Below are positions 4,791 through 11,582 of a DNA stretch of 11,831 bases, piece by piece. The stretch's first letter is position 1. Every line of letters begins with the position of its first letter. The position numbers and the translations under genes are program-made. The notes under the pieces were generated by a model. It was not told the origin of the DNA. It made no database searches and saw only the letters and a list, made by a program, of their open reading frames with translations. Source of the stretch: JBGQDM01 sp041495845 (lineage in GTDB: Bacteria; Acidobacteriota; Terriglobia; Terriglobales; Acidobacteriaceae); the NCBI GenBank assembly GCA_041495845.1, contig JBGQDM010000098.1, forward strand, positions 1 to 11,831. The letters run 5' to 3'.

Positions 4791-6005
4791 CTATTGGCCG
4801 GCGCGGATGGGAGCGGTCATGAAAGGGCGCGAAGCCTTCTCTTTGCCGCGCGGCTTGCCCGTTCCGGTATCGCTACCCGGAGCCTGGCCGAGCGCCTGCA
4901 CCATGCCCTTGAGCGAGCGGCTGGCTTCCAGACTCTCCTGCAGGACGAAGGGCTCGCCTCGGTCAATGGCCGGTGCGATGGCCTGAAACTGGTTGGGAAT
5001 CTTCCAGAAAACTTTGCAATTCGTGGCTTTTTCCGCGTCTTCGTCGGCGAAGCCGGGAATCTTCTTGTAGCGGTTGAGGACGAGGCGGATTTTTTCGTTG
5101 GGCACGCCGTCGCTGAGGAAAGCCTGCACGCGGCCCACACTCCACAGGGCGACGACATCGGCCTGGGCGACGATCAGGGTGTGCTGCGAAAGTTCGGAGA
5201 GCAGGCGGGCGGTGGAATCAAGCCGGTCGGACGCGTCTACTATCACATAGCGATAGCAACTTACCAGCAGATCAAAGAGGCGCGCCAGTTCGGCCGGCGT
5301 GGGCACAATCTCCACTGGGACCTGCGGTCCGGCGAGCAGGTGCAGGCCGTGGGCCGCCGGCGTCATCAGACTCTCCAGCAGCGATGAGTCGAGGCGATGC
5401 AGGTTCTGTAAGGCATCGAGCAACCCGAAATTGGGGCGGACGTTGAGATGCAGCGCCGCGTGGCCGAGCGCGGCGAAGTCCACCAGCACCGTGCTCCCGT
5501 GTTCGCGCTGCAGGGCCATGGCGCTGTTGACCGCGAGCGTGGTGGCGCCGGAGCCGGCCTTGCCATTGATAAAGGTCGTGACCAGGGCGCGTCCGCCAGT
5601 GTGGCGCGCCTTGTGGCGCTGCGAGGTGTAGCGTGCGAAGGCCTCCAGCAACGCGCTGGAACTGCTGGAGCGGTCAAGAAATTCGCAGGCGCCGGCGCGC
5701 ATGGCGGCGACAATGGCCAGGGGCTGGCCGAGATCGCTGATGGCAAAAACGGCGAGATCGGCGACGGCGCTGCGCAGCAGTTCGATCGCGGCCGCGGCCC
5801 GTTCGGCCTCTTCCGGTCCGAAATCGAGCAGAACAACTTCGGCGCGCAAATCCTGGATCTGGCGAATGATGGGATCGGCGCTGCTGCTGGGGAAGCTGGC
5901 GTGCGTGTAGACAGTGCGAGCCAGGGCAGTGCTATCCACCCGGCCCTGGAGAACGGGAATCTGGGACGCGTTTTCAGCCAGAATGGCAACGGCTACTGCG
6001 GGCAT
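4791..6005 (-). CDS. cpaE: CpaE/TadZ-like pilus-assembly ATPase
   Basis: The protein has 404 residues. Residues 1-128 are a receiver-like domain (VVLLDF with Asp61, then AAMRAGACEFLDR), as in CpaE/TadZ, though most phosphorylation-site residues are not evident. Residues 140-360 are a MinD/ParA-type ATPase with a deviant Walker A, NGKAGSGATTLAVN (147-160): the signature Lys149 is kept, but the usual GK(T/S) lysine is Ala154, a change common in CpaE. LVDF...HLN and YVIVDAS follow as switch and Walker B parts. The last 35 residues are a Lys/Arg/Pro tail. In Tad/Flp systems such proteins place the pilus machine at a cell site. The start has GAGGAAG just upstream. No other pilus gene is within view, so a different localisation role is possible. 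Confidence 0.82.
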   Translation of the reverse strand: MPAVAVAILAENASQIPVLQGRVDSTALARTVYTHASFPSSSADPIIRQIQDLRAEVVLLDFGPEEAERAAAAIELLRSAVADLAVFAISDLGQPLAIVAAMRAGACEFLDRSSSSSALLEAFARYTSQRHKARHTGGRALVTTFINGKAGSGATTLAVNSAMALQREHGSTVLVDFAALGHAALHLNVRPNFGLLDALQNLHRLDSSLLESLMTPAAHGLHLLAGPQVPVEIVPTPAELARLFDLLVSCYRYVIVDASDRLDSTARLLSELSQHTLIVAQADVVALWSVGRVQAFLSDGVPNEKIRLVLNRYKKIPGFADEDAEKATNCKVFWKIPNQFQAIAPAIDRGEPFVLQESLEASRSLKGMVQALGQAPGSDTGTGKPRGKEKASRPFMTAPIRAGQ

Positions 6006-6052
6006 CCGCTCTTCCTCAGCGAGCTCAACATTTCTATGGTACGAAGCTCCGG

Positions 6053-6069
6053 CTCACGTGACCAAGTGA
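6053..6069. promoter_or_regulatory. Dyad in the divergent cpaE/regulator intergenic region
   Basis: The 308-nt region between the two divergent starts (6005 and 6314) has TCACGTGA (6053-6060), a perfect 8-bp dyad, and a direct repeat GTGACCAAGTGAC overlapping it. I found no confident promoter boxes for either gene and no small ORF or RNA in the rest of the region. Confidence 0.25.
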
Positions 6070-6313
6070 CTACAGTAACGCAACGCCCGCGTCCTCGACC
6101 GGGCACGAGTGCCAGGCCACAGTTGTCGTCCGGGTCGCCAAACGGGAGACTGGGTGAGCTACAATGGCTGGCCTTCGGCCACTACGTGTCCAACGCTAAG
6201 GTTATTGTACGCAAGGCTGGGAGGGTGTCAAAAGATTACGGGCTCCGTTTGGGCAAGAGGCGCGAAAAGCAGCCAGCCCGCTGCCGGTTGAATTGGGCAA
6301 GCAGGAGGAAACG

Positions 6314-7120
6314 ATGTCATCTCCGGGGCAGCAATTGCGGGGTTTGCGTGAGCAGTTGGGGCTCACCATGCGCGGGGTCGAAAACGCGTCCACCATCTTG
6401 GCTCAACGGCATGGCAGCACGGAATTCGCCATTTCCCTCAGTCGACTGAGCGATCTGGAAACCAAGGGCGTGGTGCCGACCATCCACCGCATCTATTCGC
6501 TGGCGGTGATCTACCGCTGCGATTTCAAGGACGTGCTGCGCTGGTATGGGGTCGATCTGGACGACCTGAGCAACGACTTGGGAGTATTGGCGCCGCCGAA
6601 ATCGCATGTTTCCAAGGCCATTCAGGGCAGCGGTACGGTGCGCATCCCGGTGCGTTTGGATCCAGGGTTTGATCCGCGGCGGACCTCGAACCTGGGACGC
6701 ATGATCGAGCAGTGGGGACTGGTGCCGCTGGCCTACCTCGGCCAGTTCGCACAGAACACGTTTACCTATGGGTATGTGGGGACGGAGGACTTCGGCATGT
6801 ATCCACTGCTGCTGCCCGGCACCTTTGTCCAGGTGGATGAGACGAAGAACCGGGTGGTGGCGGGGATGTGGCGTTCGGAGTACGAGCGGCCTATCTATTT
6901 TGTCGAAACCCGGGAAGGGTTCACCTGTTCGTGGTGTGATGTGATGGGCGACACCCTGGTGCTGCGGCCGCATCCCTTATCGCCAGTGACACCGCGCATG
7001 ATGCGGTTTCCGCGGGAAGCGGAAGTGGTGGGGCAGGTGGTGGGAATTGCTATGAGGTTGGGAGACTGTCGCCCGGTAGACTCTGGGCCAGCCCCGAAAG
7101 GGCGCTCAGTACTGACTTGA
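6314..7120 (+). CDS. XRE-like/LexA-fold regulator with degenerate S24 peptidase domain
   Basis: The start is ATG 6314 behind an AGGAGGAA sequence (6303-6310); the protein has 268 residues. Residues 5-80 form an XRE-like HTH (GQQLRGLREQLGLTMRGVE, then ISLSRLSDLETKGVVPTIHRIYSLAVIY). Residues 150-225 resemble the S24/LexA beta-fold: YGYVGTEDFGMYPLLLPGTFVQVD, then RPIYFVETREGFTCSWCDVMGDTLVLRPHP. In self-cleaving members the first segment reads (G/D)SMxPxLxPGDxVxVD with a nucleophilic Ser. Here the Ser position is Gly161, and no Lys is found at the general-base position. Self-cleavage is therefore unlikely, and the domain may serve for dimerisation or ligand sensing. It overlaps the 3' end of the opposing gene by 71 nt. 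Confidence 0.75.
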   Translation: MSSPGQQLRGLREQLGLTMRGVENASTILAQRHGSTEFAISLSRLSDLETKGVVPTIHRIYSLAVIYRCDFKDVLRWYGVDLDDLSNDLGVLAPPKSHVSKAIQGSGTVRIPVRLDPGFDPRRTSNLGRMIEQWGLVPLAYLGQFAQNTFTYGYVGTEDFGMYPLLLPGTFVQVDETKNRVVAGMWRSEYERPIYFVETREGFTCSWCDVMGDTLVLRPHPLSPVTPRMMRFPREAEVVGQVVGIAMRLGDCRPVDSGPAPKGRSVLT

Positions 7121-7469
7121 AGTGCAGCGCCATGCCGCTCTTGGCGGAAACCGGCAGCAGGGCATGCCAGCGCTCGGCTAGGCTGCCCAGATAGTCGCGG
7201 GGATTCTGGCGGCGAATGCTGCAGAAGTTTTTCGTATCGACCCACAACTGCGCCAGCGGTTCGCGCAGGACGCTGGCGAAGACCTCGCTGTGGACGTGGG
7301 CCAGTGCGGACGCTGCCACCCCCTCGCCATACACCCGACTCAATCCCCAATGCCCACAGCCGTTCTCGGCGGACCGTAAGTCGGCCGTATAGCGCAACTT
7401 CTCCAGCAGACCTGGAACAGCGGTCAGGCTGGTGTGCACAAAATCCTCGGTGGCGGAGCGAAGCGGCAT
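7050..7469 (-). CDS. Unknown 139-aa soluble protein
   Basis: The protein has 139 residues, is mostly helical, and has no signal peptide, membrane segment or known motif. Recognisable stretches are TEDFVHTSLTAVPGLLEKLRYTADLRSAE, a Gly/His-rich loop (NGCGHWGLSRVYGEG), and AQLWVDTKNFCSIRRQNPRDYLGSLAERWHALLP. The only ATG in front (7469) has no Shine-Dalgarno sequence. An inverted repeat sits 20-47 nt upstream (7490-7516). The 3' end overlaps the regulator gene by 71 nt on the other strand, so one of the two C-termini is constrained by the other. Amino-acid usage looks protein-like and I consider it real, but no function can be offered. Confidence 0.6.
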   Translation of the reverse strand: MPLRSATEDFVHTSLTAVPGLLEKLRYTADLRSAENGCGHWGLSRVYGEGVAASALAHVHSEVFASVLREPLAQLWVDTKNFCSIRRQNPRDYLGSLAERWHALLPVSAKSGMALHFKSVLSALSGLAQSLPGDSLPTS

Positions 7470-7489
7470 TCTTGTTGTGATTTCGGAAC

Positions 7490-7516
7490 GCTGAACAGTT
7501 TTATGTTCTGTGCAGC
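7490..7516. promoter_or_regulatory. 9-bp inverted repeat between divergent genes
   Basis: GCTGAACAG (7490-7498) and CTGTGCAGC (7508-7516) pair with one mismatch around TTTTATGTT. The site lies between the divergent starts at 7469 and 7578 and could be a shared operator or a leader hairpin. Confidence 0.35.
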
Positions 7517-7577
7517 GCCCAAGCTGCTATTCAGCAGACTAGCACGGCCTGAACCTTCAGGAAAAGGAGTTCTAGCC

Positions 7578-7712
7578 GTGACTAAATTGCGTCGCTTTGT
7601 CGTTACTCTGAGTGTCTTACTGAGCTTCTTGGCCGTGCCGCTGAGCTATGCCGATGGGCCGGCCCCGCCGCCGCAGTGCTCCCTCGGGTCTCAGACCTGC
7701 GGCGGGCGCTAG
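7578..7712 (+). CDS. Exported micro-peptide, 44 residues with signal peptide
   Basis: GTG at 7578 has AAGGAG 8 nt upstream (7564-7569), which decides the start over an in-frame upstream ATG (7434) without a site. The chain begins MTKLRRF, then a hydrophobic core (VVTLSVLLSFLAVPL) and a signal-peptidase I site after SYA. The predicted mature peptide has about 19 residues, is rich in Gly and Pro, and has two cysteines seven apart (QCSLGSQTC) that could form a loop. A GC hairpin follows 15 nt after the stop. No known family is recognised. It could be a secreted signal, a small bacteriocin-like peptide or an envelope factor; none of these is shown. Confidence 0.6.
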   Translation: MTKLRRFVVTLSVLLSFLAVPLSYADGPAPPPQCSLGSQTCGGR

Positions 7713-7726
7713 TCGGGCCAAAAGAG

Positions 7727-7753
7727 CCGGGGCCGGGTGTAACTCGGCCCCGG
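7727..7753 (+). terminator. GC hairpin after the micro-peptide gene
   Basis: A perfect 9-bp stem, CCGGGGCCG (7727-7735) and CGGCCCCGG (7745-7753), lies 15 nt after the stop codon. No U-run follows (GTTGTCC), so it is a terminator-like or mRNA-stabilising hairpin rather than a textbook intrinsic terminator. Confidence 0.45.
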
Positions 7754-7797
7754 GTTGTCCGCCAGCAGAGGGGGAAGTATAGTGGCGTCTGGCTGGG

Positions 7798-8580
7798 ATG
7801 ATCACGCTGCAGAGTGCGCTGGAGATCTACATCTGGGTGGCCACGCCAGCCGTGCAGACGGCGATCGTGGTTGCATTGTTCTGGCGACGGCTGGCACGCG
7901 AGTACTTGATGTTCCTGCTTTACTCAGTCTTCGTCATCGTTTCGTCTCTCGCTCTCTGGATGTTGGACCAGCGCCGCTGGTTCAGCTACGACACGTATTT
8001 CTATTCCTGGTGGGCCTGCGCCATCGGATGGGTAGCGCTGCGGTTTGCGGTGATTGGGGAAGTCTACCGGCACCTGTTTGCCGACCACGCGGCTCTGCAG
8101 CAGGTAGGCCGGCAGTTATTCCGGTGGTCGGCTGCGCTGTTGGTGCTGGCCGGGTTGGCGGTGGCGGCACTTGCCTCGGGCAACACCGGCGACCGTCTAT
8201 TCCGGGCCTTGAGCCTGCTGGAGCGCACCGTAGATGTGGTGCAGTGCGGCATGCTGATCGTCCTCTTTCTGTTCTCATCGTATCTGCTGATTTCGTGGCG
8301 GAACCGGGTGTTTGGCATCGCGCTGGGGCTGGGGCTGGTGGCGGCGGCGGAGCTGGTGGCAACGGCTTTGTCGGCCCAGCTCGGACCGGCCGCGCCCAGC
8401 CAATATACGACAACGCAGTATCTCATCGAGTATCTCCACACCGGCGTCTATCACGTTTGCGCCTGGATCTGGCTCATTTACCTGCTGCTGCCGGAGAGAC
8501 AAGAAAGCACGGCGCGGGTGGCTCCGACGCATGAATTGGAACCTTGGAACAAGGAACTGGAAAGGTTGTTAAGGCGATGA
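7798..8580 (+). CDS. Seven-helix integral membrane protein, unknown function
   Basis: The protein has 260 residues and about seven transmembrane helices, near residues 8-29, 36-56, 67-87, 109-127, 148-166, 171-193 and 211-231. Aromatic and charged residues sit at helix ends (WFSYDTYFYSWW, EYLHTGVYHVCAWIW). The C-terminal 30 residues are hydrophilic and probably cytosolic. The layout resembles small uncharacterised 7-TM proteins often found in Acidobacteriota, some near sensor histidine kinases, but no kinase or output domain is attached here. The ATG at 7798 has only a weak GGGG-like site and an in-frame stop lies 15 nt upstream (7780-7782), so no longer start exists. Its stop overlaps the next start (ATGA), indicating a two-gene operon. 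Confidence 0.75.
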   Translation: MITLQSALEIYIWVATPAVQTAIVVALFWRRLAREYLMFLLYSVFVIVSSLALWMLDQRRWFSYDTYFYSWWACAIGWVALRFAVIGEVYRHLFADHAALQQVGRQLFRWSAALLVLAGLAVAALASGNTGDRLFRALSLLERTVDVVQCGMLIVLFLFSSYLLISWRNRVFGIALGLGLVAAAELVATALSAQLGPAAPSQYTTTQYLIEYLHTGVYHVCAWIWLIYLLLPERQESTARVAPTHELEPWNKELERLLRR

Positions 8581-9116
8581 CTGCGACCATCATTCTGATC
8601 GGCCTGGCAATTTTGGCAGCGGGTTACATGGCGCGCGCGGCGCACCTACGGTGGAGTGGCGCGAACGGACTGGAAAACCTGGAAACAAAAACCCAGCCGC
8701 TGGATCTCGCTGCGTTCCGGAATCTGACCGATCCGCGCGAAGAACGTTTTTTGCGGGAAAGCTTACCCAAGCCGGTCTACCGGCGAGTGCAGCGGGTCAG
8801 GGTGCGGGCGGCGGTGGGGTATGTGCGCAACGCGGCGGCCAATGCGGCGGTGCTGGCGGGCGTGGGTGCAGGGGCACGACGGAATCCGGATCCCATCGTG
8901 GCCGAGGCGGGAACGGAGCTGGCGGCAAGGGCCTCGAAACTACGCTGGCTCGCGTTTCTGGTGCTGCTGCGCTACCGGGCGGGATTGCTGATGCCGGTAC
9001 TGGCAGCGCTTCCTCCAACCGTGAGCGATCGTTACGAGGAACTGGTGGCCTGCACCACACACTTGGGGAGTCTGCAGAATTACCGGCCGCTGGCACGAAT
9101 TACGAATGCGCTCTAG
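8577..9116 (+). CDS. Membrane-anchored protein coupled to the seven-helix protein
   Basis: The ATG at 8577 overlaps the upstream TGA (ATGA); an in-frame GTG/ATG-like start further upstream lies inside the previous gene and is less likely. The protein has 179 residues. Residues 2-20 (TATIILIGLAILAAGYMAR) form a single N-terminal helix. A soluble region follows with PLDLAAFRNLTDPREERFLRESL, an Arg-rich helix (YRRVQRVRVRAAVGYVRNAAANAA), and a second amphipathic helix LRWLAFLVLLRYRAGLLMPVLAAL that might touch the membrane. No known domain is recognised. Coupling to the seven-helix protein suggests they work as a complex. It converges on the PilZ gene with a 12-nt gap. Confidence 0.7.
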   Translation: MTATIILIGLAILAAGYMARAAHLRWSGANGLENLETKTQPLDLAAFRNLTDPREERFLRESLPKPVYRRVQRVRVRAAVGYVRNAAANAAVLAGVGAGARRNPDPIVAEAGTELAARASKLRWLAFLVLLRYRAGLLMPVLAALPPTVSDRYEELVACTTHLGSLQNYRPLARITNAL

Positions 9117-9128
9117 GTTAGCGCTCGA

Positions 9129-9530
9129 TTACCAGCGGTCGATCGCAACTTCGTCCGTCTCCGACGGGGCGGGCAGCCGTTCGAGGGCAGGGAGAACGTC
9201 TTCCGCCGGCAGATACTCGTAACGCTCCAACAGTACCGCCGCACCCACGCGTTGCGTATTTTCCGAGGGCAGTGCGCGCAGAACGCGTCCATGGCCGCGC
9301 ACTCGCGTGGCCTCCCCACCGAAGATTTCCGCTGGCATGGTAAGCGTGACTTCCACCACATCCCCTGCAGAGAGCGGTACATCGGCGAACAGGAAGATGC
9401 CGCGGGCGCTCACGTCCTGGGTGAAGCCGGTGCCGCTCAGGCCGCGTCCGGGCACGTGCACGCACACTGCCACTTGAGTCTCAAAACGCTGGCCAACCCG
9501 CCGCTCGAAAGGGACCTGTACGGTGCTCAT
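9129..9530 (-). CDS. PilZ-domain protein, likely c-di-GMP receptor
   Basis: ATG 9530 has GGAG 5-6 nt upstream and starts a 133-residue protein; the long in-frame extension upstream lacks such a site and looks non-coding. The c-di-GMP signature of PilZ is complete: RRVGQRF gives RxxxR (Arg11 and Arg15), and DVSARGIF gives DxSxxG (Asp39, Ser41, Gly44). Beta-strands around residues 17-100 (VAVCVHV, GDVVEVTLTMP, GRVLRAL, RVGAAVLLERYEYL) form the barrel. The protein is a stand-alone PilZ domain, so it probably acts by binding a partner in motility, surface attachment or polysaccharide control. The Gln/Glu-rich last 30 residues are not conserved in the fold. No partner is obvious nearby. Confidence 0.85.
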   Translation of the reverse strand: MSTVQVPFERRVGQRFETQVAVCVHVPGRGLSGTGFTQDVSARGIFLFADVPLSAGDVVEVTLTMPAEIFGGEATRVRGHGRVLRALPSENTQRVGAAVLLERYEYLPAEDVLPALERLPAPSETDEVAIDRW

Positions 9531-9708
9531 GGTGTCTCCACGGAATCTCTGGGAACGCCAACCCCGCACCAGAGCGAAAAAGCTAAAGAGAACTGTAGCG
9601 CAGGGAGGGTGGTGAAGGAAGTTACAAGTTAGTGACGCTGTGGAAAACGCGACTGGCGGTTGGCACTCGGAATCTTGGGGAGTGGCGTAGCATCCAAACA
9701 GACAGATC

Positions 9709-11073
9709 ATGGCCGGACCGACGGCGGCGAGCCCAACCAACCATTCCCCACAGAGTCCTGACGACGCGCAACGCGTCGAGTCCCTGTGGCGGACCACCTT
9801 CCGCGCCCTGGCCCACCGGAATTTTCAACTCTTCTTCGGCGGACAATTGATTTCCCTGACCGGCACCTGGATGCAGAGTGTGGCGCAATCGTGGCTGGTC
9901 TACCGGCTGACCGGTTCTTCGCTGCTGCTCGGGTCGGTAGGCTTTGCCGGGCAGATTCCGGTGCTGCTGCTGGCTTCGGTTGGCGGCACGGTGGCGGACC
10001 GCGTGAACCGGCATCGCATGGTGGTTGCAACCCAAGTGGCATCGTTGGTGCTCGCAGCGGCGCTGGCCGGGCTGACCCTGACCCATACCATTCAGATCTG
10101 GCAGATTTTCGTGCTGGCCGCCCTGCTGGGCGTGGTCAATGCGTTTGATATCCCCGCGCGGCAGTCGTTTCTCATCGACATGGTAGGGCGCGAAGACCTG
10201 ATGAATGCCATCGCGCTCAATTCCTCGATGTTCAACGGCGCGCGCATTGTCGGGCCGGCCGTCGCCGGACTGCTGGTGGCACGCTTCGGCGAGGGCTGGT
10301 GTTTTGCGGTCAACGCCGTGAGCTACGTGGCGGTAATTGCGGGACTGCTGTGGATGCAAGTGGAGTGTCCGCGGCGGAGCGGTGATGCCTCGCCGCTGGA
10401 AGCGATGCTGGAAGGGTTTCGCTTCGTCGACCGCACCGCGCCCATCCGGGCGTTGCTCCTGCTGCTCGGGCTGGTGAGCCTGGTGGGCATGCCCTACACG
10501 GTGCTGATGCCGGTGTTCGCAGATAAGGTCCTGCACGGTGGGCCCAAAGCGCTGGGAATCTTGATGGGAGCAACCGGCGTGGGTGCCATGCTGGGCGCGC
10601 TGACACTGGCCACGCGCCGCGGGGTGCGCGGACTGGGCAAGTGGGTGGCGCTCTCCGCCGTCGGCTTCGGCTTCGGCCTGGTGCTGTTTTCGCAGTCGCG
10701 GCACATGTGGTTGTCCGTGGCGCTGCTGCTCCCCATCGGCTTCTGCATGATGCTGGAAATGTCCGCTTCAAACACACTGATCCAGACCATGACGCCGGAC
10801 GCCTTGCGCGGCCGCGTGATGGCGGTGTACTCCATGATGTTCATGGGCATGGCGCCGTTCGGGGCTCTGTTTGGCGGAGGCTTGGCCGAACGCCTGGGTG
10901 CGCCGCTTACGGTCGCCATTGGCGGCGTGGCCTGCATGGCTGGGGCGGCCGTGTTTGCCTTGTACCTGCCAGGAATTCGCGCTGAGGCACGGCGCCTGAT
11001 TGTGGCCCAAGCCATGACGGGTGGCGAGCCGTCGGAAGAAACCGCGCGCGTGGTGGAATCTGGACCGCGATGA
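9709..11073 (+). CDS. MFS exporter of the EntS-like (MFS_3) type
   Basis: The protein has 454 residues with about 12 transmembrane helices. Residues 1-28 are a hydrophilic N-terminal extension. FRALAHRNFQLFFGGQLISLTGTWMQSVAQSWLVYRLTGSS is the characteristic opening of the EntS/DUF894 branch of the major facilitator superfamily. Motif A appears as GGTVADRVNRHRMV (92-105), followed by FDIPARQSFLIDMV, also typical of this branch. The two halves are joined by a cytosolic loop near residues 220-245. These proteins use the proton gradient to export siderophores, antibiotics or other small molecules; the substrate here is unknown. The ATG has no good Shine-Dalgarno sequence. A Nudix gene follows 35 nt later and is probably co-transcribed. 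Confidence 0.88.
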   Translation: MAGPTAASPTNHSPQSPDDAQRVESLWRTTFRALAHRNFQLFFGGQLISLTGTWMQSVAQSWLVYRLTGSSLLLGSVGFAGQIPVLLLASVGGTVADRVNRHRMVVATQVASLVLAAALAGLTLTHTIQIWQIFVLAALLGVVNAFDIPARQSFLIDMVGREDLMNAIALNSSMFNGARIVGPAVAGLLVARFGEGWCFAVNAVSYVAVIAGLLWMQVECPRRSGDASPLEAMLEGFRFVDRTAPIRALLLLLGLVSLVGMPYTVLMPVFADKVLHGGPKALGILMGATGVGAMLGALTLATRRGVRGLGKWVALSAVGFGFGLVLFSQSRHMWLSVALLLPIGFCMMLEMSASNTLIQTMTPDALRGRVMAVYSMMFMGMAPFGALFGGGLAERLGAPLTVAIGGVACMAGAAVFALYLPGIRAEARRLIVAQAMTGGEPSEETARVVESGPR

Positions 11074-11113
11074 GAAAACCGTGAGGAGAGAACCGTAGTG
11101 AGAGAACAGTGAA
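11072..11113 (+). repeat. Three tandem 14-bp repeats spanning the MFS-Nudix junction
   Basis: GAGAAAACCGTGAG (11072-11085), GAGAGAACCGTAGT (11086-11099) and GAGAGAACAGTGAA (11100-11113) are consecutive copies with a 14-bp period. The array starts inside the MFS stop codon and ends in the Nudix start codon. Each unit carries a purine-rich ribosome-binding-like block, and the first and third carry a GTG. Confidence 0.6.
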
Positions 11114-11582
11114 GCGCGAATATCCAGAAGCGCCGCTCGTGGGAGTGGGTGCGGTGATTGTGGACGGCAGGCGCGTGGTCGTCATCCGGCGGGGCAGTGC
11201 GCCGCTGCTCGGGGAGTGGTCCATTCCCGGCGGACTACTGGAACTGGGAGAGACAGTGCGGGCGGCGGTAGTGCGGGAGGCGCTCGAGGAAACCGGCTTG
11301 CAAGTGGAGGCGCTGGAGTTGCTAGGCGTGTTTGATCGCGTGGTGAAAGACGAACACGGTGCCGTGCGCTTTCATTTTGTGCTGGTGGATTTTCTGTGCC
11401 GGGTGAAGAGCGGGGAATTGCGCGCGGGGCACGATGCCGCGGAAGCACGCTGGCTCACAGCTGAGGAACTGGAAGCGTTTCCGATGGAGGAGAAAGCGAA
11501 AACGGTGTTGCGCCAGGCGCTCAACGCCGAAGCGGGGAAAATGGAACGGCCCGCGGAAAGCCAATCCGCGGGCCGCCGGTAA
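11109..11582 (+). CDS. Nudix hydrolase
   Basis: The protein has 157 residues from a GTG at 11109 behind GAGAG. The Nudix box is complete: Gly42-x5-Glu48-x7-Arg56-Glu57-x2-Glu60-Glu61-x-Gly63-Leu64 (GGLLELGETVRAAVVREALEETGL). The glutamates bind the Mg2+ that drives cleavage of a nucleoside-diphosphate-linked substrate. Flanking parts (VGVGAVIVDGRRVVVIRRG, W-S-IPGG, and DEHGAVRFHFVLVDFLC) resemble ADP-ribose pyrophosphatase or MutT-like housekeeping enzymes, but substrate specificity cannot be read from sequence. The last dozen residues (ERPAESQSAGRR) simply translate a strong hairpin on the DNA and are unlikely to be functional. The gene probably shares a transcript with the MFS exporter. Confidence 0.88.
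   Translation: MKREYPEAPLVGVGAVIVDGRRVVVIRRGSAPLLGEWSIPGGLLELGETVRAAVVREALEETGLQVEALELLGVFDRVVKDEHGAVRFHFVLVDFLCRVKSGELRAGHDAAEARWLTAEELEAFPMEEKAKTVLRQALNAEAGKMERPAESQSAGRR
11535..11575 (-). terminator. Terminator overlapping the 3' end of the Nudix gene, minus-strand polarity
   Basis: A perfect 11-bp stem (CGGCCCGCGGA 11547-11557, TCCGCGGGCCG 11565-11575) with a 7-nt loop lies inside the Nudix coding end. On the minus strand it is followed by TTCCATTTTCC, a U-rich tail; on the plus strand by CCGGTAACTG. It therefore best serves transcription coming from the right, ending the RNA described at 11547-11781. Confidence 0.55.

Noticed and set aside
5448..6449. 333-codon plus-strand ORF opposite the CpaE gene
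   Set aside because: Gly/Arg-rich antisense shadow that runs through the intergenic region into the regulator gene out of frame.
7755..8534. 259-codon plus-strand ORF overlapping the seven-helix gene
   Set aside because: Out-of-frame shadow with Gly/Ala/Arg-rich composition; the other frame gives seven clean transmembrane helices.
9622..10704. 360-codon minus-strand ORF opposite the MFS gene
   Set aside because: His/Gln/Arg-rich shadow of a GC-rich membrane-protein gene; the plus-strand frame has clear MFS motifs.
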